From Ricinus communis (taxonomy: Eukaryota > Streptophyta > Magnoliopsida > Malpighiales > Euphorbiaceae): DNA of 64,000 bases. The stretch spans positions 11,160,001-11,224,000 of the forward strand of contig NC_063257.1 of the NCBI RefSeq assembly GCF_019578655.1, in the 5' to 3' direction. Numbering within the stretch: the first letter of the stretch is position 1; the number at the start of each line of letters is the position of its first letter. The translations under genes were made by a program, and so were the position numbers. Shown piece by piece: positions 57,593 to 64,000 of this stretch. Below the pieces are notes generated by a model that saw only the letters and a list, made by a program, of their open reading frames with translations, did not search any database and was not told the DNA's origin.

Positions 57593-60500
57593 TCATGGGG
57601 CAATCCTCATTGGGTCTCGAGGGAAAAGCGATGTTTTGCGAATGTTATTCAGACCACAGAATAACATTATAACACGCTCCAATCCCACTCCGAATCCACC
57701 ATGTGGAGGAGCACCATATCTGCAAAAGGAGCAACCCATAAGCTTAAATATTCTGTAAAGGGAGAATCATGTTCCCTTAGCCACCACATAACTAAAACAG
57801 CCCAACAGATGGAATGCATGATCCAAGTACTGGTATAACTATCATTTATGTTGTATCAAATAAGCACCAAAAGATAGTCATAGATCCAAGCTTAGGCATG
57901 TGTATGCAACATGATGCAAAATGGCTAAGAATTAAGGAGTATCTAAAATTTGTGATTAAGAAAAAGATGTAGCAGACAGGCACCAGCCTAAAGACATTTC
58001 TTTTCTTAGTTAATACTTCTAAGTTTTTCAGTTATAATAACGAGCACTTGAAATCTGAGTGAATTTCTAAGAGCTTCAGCTTTAAATTTTTGTGATCAAG
58101 TGCATTTGAGAAAAAGAAACAGTAATATAGTGCATTCAGTAGTCTAGCCTCAGTAATATATACATATCAGAACCCTGTTTCTCTGAAATTCATGTTACAT
58201 TGTGAATCCGAACTGGGCCAGCACAGAGAATGGAACTTAACTGACACATCCATCCAAGAAACAGAGCAGAGGCAGCTATAATACATATGAGACTCTGCGC
58301 TCATCTAAGGTCTAACTAGAACGACATTTCTGACATCAGCATGAATTTCCAACACAAGGAAGCCCCGATATTCACATCTGCATTCTGGTGAGCAAATGGC
58401 CTAATGCACTTTACTTAGGAAAATGCTACAACTTCTTGCAAAACAATTAAATTTAAGAACTTAAATAAAAGATCCTTTTAAGCACTTCCATTCTCATTTT
58501 TATTTTTCTCTTTCATATTCTAATAGCTCATCACGGATGTCTTTGAGCAGCCCATTGACCAAACTAACTTCACAAAGACTTACTATTGTAGAAACAAATA
58601 AACAATTGGTAAACTCATCAAGCTGACACCTTACAGTACAATAGATCAGAGGGAACCAAGAAAGCATATGAGAAAAGAATACCTGAAAGAATCTATATAT
58701 GTTGATATTGTACTGACATCAATTCCACATGCCTTTGCACGTTCCTCCAACAATTCTGGTACATGTACACGCTGAGCTCCAGATATAATTTCCTCACCTA
58801 CAGAGTGATGAACAAACATATACAAATCCAATTCAGCAAATTATACTATGTAATTATCACCTACATATAACCAGACGCACATGCAAATATGAGATAAAAT
58901 AAAAAATCTGAAAAATAAAAGCATGCGTCCATTAATAGGGCAATCCACAAGATAGAACATAATAATATGCATGCGAAAATCTCCTCAAAGAAAAGCGCGC
59001 ATTTGTATCTGCAAATTAAGAAATCTTCCAAGGACATCAAGCTTTTTCTTGCTTACCTCGAATAAAGACATCAAATGAGTTACTGTACTTTGCATCATCA
59101 TAACATGGCATGGTGTAGAATGGTCTAACCGCCAGAGGATAGCGATGAAGAATGTAGAACTCAGTACCATACCTACAATTAGAATGTTGACCCACTCATT
59201 AGTAGTGGATACAGCAACGTAGAGCCTCCAGGCAGTAAAGCAAATCAGAAAATATTGAATTACTTCTCTAAAACTAGCTGGCCCAGTTTTCTTTCAGCTT
59301 CTGTATTCAAGTCTCCATAGGGATCAACTTCCACTCCTGCTTCCTGTACAAATAAGTCATTGCTATAAAACACAAGAAATTTTCCATCAAGCAACAAATG
59401 ATGCATGCGGGTGGTCTTGGACAGAATAAGACCCATCTGAACTTTAAGATCAACTATCCTACATTATCACATCCTTTTCTTAATTAAGATCTAGACTAGA
59501 AAAACATAGGATAGGACAAGTAGAATAGTCCTTTCATTTATTGGCATCCTTAAGATGGAAAAGTAAATTCAGGAAGAGCATCTCAAAGCCATCTGCAGCC
59601 ACAGAACACAAACTAAAATTGGCGCTAACATTTGCTCCCACCAAATTGATCATCACAGTGGAAAGATTGAAATTCTGTTAGCATTTGGTAGACCGAGATT
59701 AGCAATTAATTTCTAATTTGACTTAGAGTGACAACACATGTGAGACCCACCAAAGATTGTGTGGATAAAGGAAGGAAAAGGCAAATAATAGAAAAACAGA
59801 TATATTGATATCAAATCGGTTTGCTCAGAATTGATAAATGTAGGTCTGATCATTACACGAAGATTCAGAAATGTAGAACTCCACCTAGAGGGATTACAAC
59901 TTCCAAATCTAAAATGTCAAATTACATCCATCTCACACCATGATTTTAGGTAAATGTTCAGATCAAACAGCCACATGGAAAACGTATCCAGAACCAGAGT
60001 GACAAGAATGAAGAATGTATGTCAAATTTCCATGCTTTCTTTATATTAACATACCAAACTAACACTTGGTACATATCTATCCTTATTATCCATCTCACAA
60101 CATGATACTGAGGTAAATGTTCAGATCAAAGAGTTACATGGCAAATGTTTCTAGAACCAGAGTGGCAAGATTTTATCTCAGCTATTGCTTCTCGTGCTTT
60201 CTTTTACCTTAAAAAGTAAACCCTTTTACTTACCAATCTAACACTCAGTATACATCAAACATAATTAATATTTTGTATACTTACAGTGATATAATTTCAA
60301 AAGAACTATCTCACCGACAACATAAGTAAATATAAATGCACGTTTCCTTTACAAGCATATATTCAGTTACCTTGAGCATTTGAATCCCCTCTTCAAACCT
60401 TAACCGTAGAGTTTTTCGCAGGTACTGCACGAGGTGAAAATCTTAGCAATCAGATCTATAAGAGATTTTATACCAACATATAGTTGATAAGTTAAAAAAT

Positions 60501-62480
60501 ATTGCACCTACTATACTAATTCAAAAGAGATATAAACTGTTATATAAGTTGATGCTCACAAGATTGCATTTCTTTACGTCCCTCAGAAATGCTACCTGTT
60601 AGCACAAAAAAGTACTACAGAAAATTGTGAAAAGCTAATTACCTTCAAAGGTTCAAAGGGATATTGCCTACAAACAGCATCAAGTTCCTTCTTGCACTTC
60701 TCATTCAAGTAGTCGAACATTTTGACAAATAACCGATCCACAATATCCATGACCTGCACGCAGAAGAGAGAAAACTCAATTTCAGAGTAGAACAAGCATC
60801 ACTCAGATCAAGTACTATGTATTCAAAGATAAGCAAATAAAACAGTAAAATTCTACCTCAGAATAATGCTTCTTTATCTCCATTTCAACATCAAGACCAA
60901 CAAACTCGCAAAGATGCCTATGGGTGTAAGAATCCTCTGCTCTGAAAACAGGACCAACCTCAAAAACACGCTCTTTATCACCACAGATAGCCATTTGCTT
61001 GTGAAGCTGAGGTGACTGCGCCAAGCATGCAGGTTGCCCTTTGTAGTCCAGCATAAAAACAGCAGACCCACCTTCGCTAGAGCCTGCTATCAATTTTGGG
61101 GTATGGATTTCATCAAAGTCTTCTGATAATAAGAATTGCCTAAATATCTGCACATGGACATAATTCAGGCATGCCTAAGTATCGGATTATTATATGACAC
61201 AATCAAATACTAATACCATTGGAAAAGCTTTTGTTATTGATACAAAGACCTTTCTTTTGCTTATTGTTTGAAATGTAAAGGAGAAAAAAAAATATCCATA
61301 GGCCTAGTCCCCTCTGTTCTAATTTAGCCAACTACAAATAATAATTATGCACAAGGAAGCTTAGTTGTTTTGAGATGAAAGTATTTCAAACCTAAAATCC
61401 AAGAAATAGATCAAAATCCAAAGGTAGATAAGGGTATCATCATGAGCATGAAGAAAGAGAGAAGAAAAAAGAATCTCACATTGCCAACTTCACTCTGTAT
61501 ACGGAAAATCCCTTGGTTCGCTGGTGTTCGCATGTCCAGGACTCTATAGTTCAGACGTGTGTCCTGATTGACACGAACAAATTGTTCTCCCCTCTGGAAA
61601 TTCAAGCAATCCAATGATATTCATATAGGGAAACAAATAAGTCTTTTCAAACTTCAATCAAATTGTACAAGCTGCAATATCTCTGTTTGATTGTGTCTAT
61701 CCATATGCAGTGACTGAAATCATAGACATTTCTCCAGTCTAGTTTAAAGGAAAAATCAAAAGAAGTACAATGACACACCTGTAAAGCTTCCTCAATTTCT
61801 TTCTCACTTCTAGCTGCATCTTCAATATTAATAGGCAGAGTTGGTATAGCTTTGCTAATACAGTAAAGTTTCCTCACTTGAACCTCAACCTGTTCAAAAC
61901 CAATAAACATTTACCCAAAAAGAAAAATTAATGATAACATGTATATAGGAAATTAAAAGCAAGAAAATAAATGAACCTGCTGCGTGGTGCCCTTGATAGG
62001 AGAATTAGGAACAGAAACAACACCTCGAACATCAACAATAGACTCACGGCTCAACCCAGCCACAAACTTAACCATTTGGCGGCTAACCAAATCAGCCTGA
62101 ACAGTAACCACACACTGCACCGTAAACCCTTTCTGTCTAACCACAACAAACGCCATATTTTTCCCTACTGCCCTCGTAGTCTGTGCTCGTCCTCTAATCA
62201 GCAATTCTTTGTCCTTTAATTCTTCATTTAGCTGACCCACTCTAGTCCACTCGCTGAGATCCGATTCCTCTTTTGATTGAAGGTCAGAGAGTGGTGTGTT
62301 TCCGTAATTTCCGGATAATGGATCTTCCTGGTCCTCCATTGAGAGGGCTGCTGCCGCAGCAGCAGCAGCTGCAGCCGCTGCTTCTTCACGGCGGCGTAAC
62401 TTTTCCTGTTTCGCTGCTTCTTTCTTCGCTGCTTTCTTGCTTGTGGTCTGTGCTGATGATTCTTCATTTGGTTGCTCCAT
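57593..62480 (-). CDS. Aspartyl-tRNA synthetase, cytosolic (class IIb)
   Basis: Attaches aspartate to tRNA-Asp in the cytosol. Ten minus-strand exons with GT..AG borders are 62480-61977, 61889-61779, 61593-61480, 61147-60857, 60753-60643, 60424-60371, 59343-59264, 59172-59057, 58797-58683 and 57719-57593. They total 1623 nt, 540 residues plus TGA, the usual size for plant cytosolic AspRS. I chose the ATG at 62478-62480. Exon 1 has a lysine-rich eukaryotic extension (residues 15-40), an alanine run and the start of the OB-fold anticodon-binding domain. Exon 4 holds G-S-S-E-G-G-S and motif 2 (F-R-A-E-D-S). The last exon holds motif 3 (G-V-G-L-E-R). All parts are in frame with no stop, so the gene is intact. 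The Arabidopsis orthologue (IBI1) also binds the immune priming agent BABA. Confidence 0.95.
61977..62480 (-). CDS. AspRS exon 1
   Basis: 504 nt (168 codons), donor CAG/GTTCAT at 61976. It encodes a charged K/E/A-rich N-terminal arm, a run of about ten alanines from a GCN repeat, and the first half of the OB-fold ([11 protein letters not shown]). The arm and alanine run are length-variable in this family. Confidence 0.92.
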
Positions 62481-62484
62481 GATG

Positions 62485-63650
62485 ATCAAAAACCAAAAAG
62501 GACCAAAGGGTAGCGTTCAGTTAGTTTTTGATGGAATGTAAGTACTGGGTTTGGTGTTACAATATTAAAAACCCTATTTTCGGTGTTTCAGAAAAGTCTA
62601 ATGGGTGATTCCCTGATTGGGTTCTGGTTCTGCCAGCAACTTGGGCTGGCTGCTGGTAAAAGTGTATTACTGGTCCGATTCTGTTCGCCTTTTCTCATTC
62701 GGGTTTTAACATTTACCGTTTTACATTGAAATTTACCCAAAGTGCATTCTACTAAAACCCGTTTTACATTGAAGCGGCTCGAGAAGCGAAATGGAAAGGG
62801 GATGGGATAACTTGAGAGCCGCTTGTGTTTGAATTTTCTTATCAAGGTTTAGCAAATCTGTTGGCATATGATGCAGAGTTTCTTTTTCACAATTAACAAG
62901 TTAGTCAACTCAGCATATTAGGGTTGGGTATGAGACTCGTAAATCTCAAGCATTACTAAAAAAAACCAAACTGAAAATATTAAAATTAAAAATATTTATT
63001 ATTTATTTAATTTTTTTTCGAACCAGACAATAACTTAATTTTTTTTTAGTATAATTTTAAATTTTATCAGTTCTTCGTACTAAAAATCATATCCAACAAT
63101 TTCAAGTTAAAATAATTAAAACTAACTAATACTTATTTTTAAAAATATTTGAATTTTAAACCCACACTTACAATCAAATATAAAAGGTTTTATAAATCTA
63201 ACGATTTTATTTTAATAAAATATAAAAAATTTATATTTATATTTAGTTACAAAATCAATTATTCTCTCTCTTTCTCTTCATGTTGCTACCATCCACCATA
63301 TTCTTTCACTAATAAAACAAACTCACGAGAAAAGATAGCGGATTTAAAAGAGTTATCATCATTTTCAAATTCATCCTAATTTCATGTGATTAAAGCTTCA
63401 CACCAACCCTTTTCTTTTATGAACTAGTGAGTCTAAAATAGAATTGTTCGAGCCAATCTCAAAGACGTGAGATTAACACTATAATGATAAAAAGAGATGG
63501 ATGAATTATTTCTTAAAAGAAGATAGTGAATGGAAATTAAGTATTAAATCAGGATCATATAAGTCTTTAGAGGAGTTTATTGAAAAACACACTCATGATT
63601 TTAATATCTTTAACATAGTGAAAAATCAATTCAGTATAGTATCAGCTTTT
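62485..63650. other. Region upstream of AspRS
   Basis: 62490-62870 is GC-richer and holds the AspRS 5' UTR/promoter. The small open frames there match nothing known. 62950-63300 is AT-rich with nothing recognised. Confidence 0.5.
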
Positions 63651-63782
63651 TGAGTAATGTTGCCAAGGATGTTTAGTATGGCTTATAAATCTACATTTAC
63701 TATTGGAGGCACGATTTTAGATTACTTTAAGAATTCTTTGACTCCTACTATTATTGAAACTCTTATTTGCTGCCAAGATTAG
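63480..63782 (+). pseudogene. hAT transposase C-terminal (dimerisation) relic
   Basis: 63657-63782 encodes a stretch with S-T-F-T-I-G-G-T-I-L-D and N-S-L-T-P, then an E-T-L-I-C-C-Q block. This is the hAT dimerisation signature of plant transposases (also in DAYSLEEPER-type proteins). The upstream stretch (63500-63650) can be read as a degraded preceding part but contains a TGA near 63651. Nothing of the BED finger or the catalytic core is visible. A dead remnant. Confidence 0.7.
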
Positions 63783-64000
63783 TAGAGGAGCATCGAAAAC
63801 CTATCCAAATTAAAAGGATAATAAGTACAACTTAAAAGTTTGGAATCAAGGGTATATCTTTTTATTTTTCTCATCTTACTTAAATTCATAAATAAGTAAA
63901 AAATATATAAATTTTTACTATTTTACAGTTTTTAGTATATGTATTTTCTTTTTACTAGAAGAGAAATATATGGTTACAAATCAATAATAAAAAAAATTTT

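Noticed and set aside
62588..62845. 85-codon minus-strand frame upstream of AspRS
   Set aside because: Lies in the probable promoter/5' UTR. No homology recognised.
1..64000. CRISPR arrays, operons, bacterial-type systems
   Set aside because: No spaced direct repeats of that kind. Introns and plant retroelements show this is plant nuclear DNA.

Overview
This is nuclear DNA from a flowering plant. The sequence is AT-rich, genes are split by GT..AG introns, plant LTR retrotransposons carry the tRNA-Met primer site TGGTATCAGAGC, and a piece of plastid 16S rRNA DNA is inserted. The gene types (TIR-NBS-LRR with a C-JID tail, LRR-XII receptor kinase, CXE esterase) point to a woody eudicot, perhaps a Malpighiales relative. 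That placement is inference.

Five host loci are recognisable. (1) A TIR-NBS-LRR resistance gene on the minus strand (15422 to about 8723). I could thread eight exons that keep one reading frame for about 1467 codons. Its LRR exon holds seven copies of an exact 141-bp period, and a 49-nt exon is tandemly duplicated. (2) An LRR-XII receptor kinase on the minus strand (20746 to 18073) whose last kinase exon is absent. (3) An intact carboxylesterase (CXE) at 43924-44898, plus strand. (4) A pseudogene of the splicing factor CWC22 on the minus strand (about 55960 to 50133), split by a complete Copia element. (5) An intact ten-exon cytosolic aspartyl-tRNA synthetase on the minus strand (62480 to 57593).

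Most of the rest is mobile DNA. A Copia element runs off the left edge (1-1760). A decayed Copia RT lies at 2885-3930. A Ty3/gypsy element with a 2.4-kb LTR and gag only is at 4474-7940. A decayed Copia gag is at 29726-31490, a solo gypsy LTR at 33319-34698, TRIM-type fragments at 31500-31790 and 41690-42360, and a full-length Copia with TSD at 50650-55707. A hAT transposase relic is at 63657-63782, and MITE-like repeats occur in several places.

The most unusual item is at about 35940-41073. It is a caulimovirus-like (endogenous pararetrovirus) unit with movement protein, coat/zinc-knuckle and protease regions in one frame. That frame is broken only by six in-frame stops. Reverse transcriptase and RNase H are missing, and the unit is flanked by direct repeats of about 260 bp, the left one ending exactly at the tRNA-Met primer site.

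The large gaps (15.6-18.0, 20.8-25.2, 31.8-33.3, 34.7-35.9, 44.9-47.5 kb) are very AT-rich. I see only simple and tandem repeats in them.
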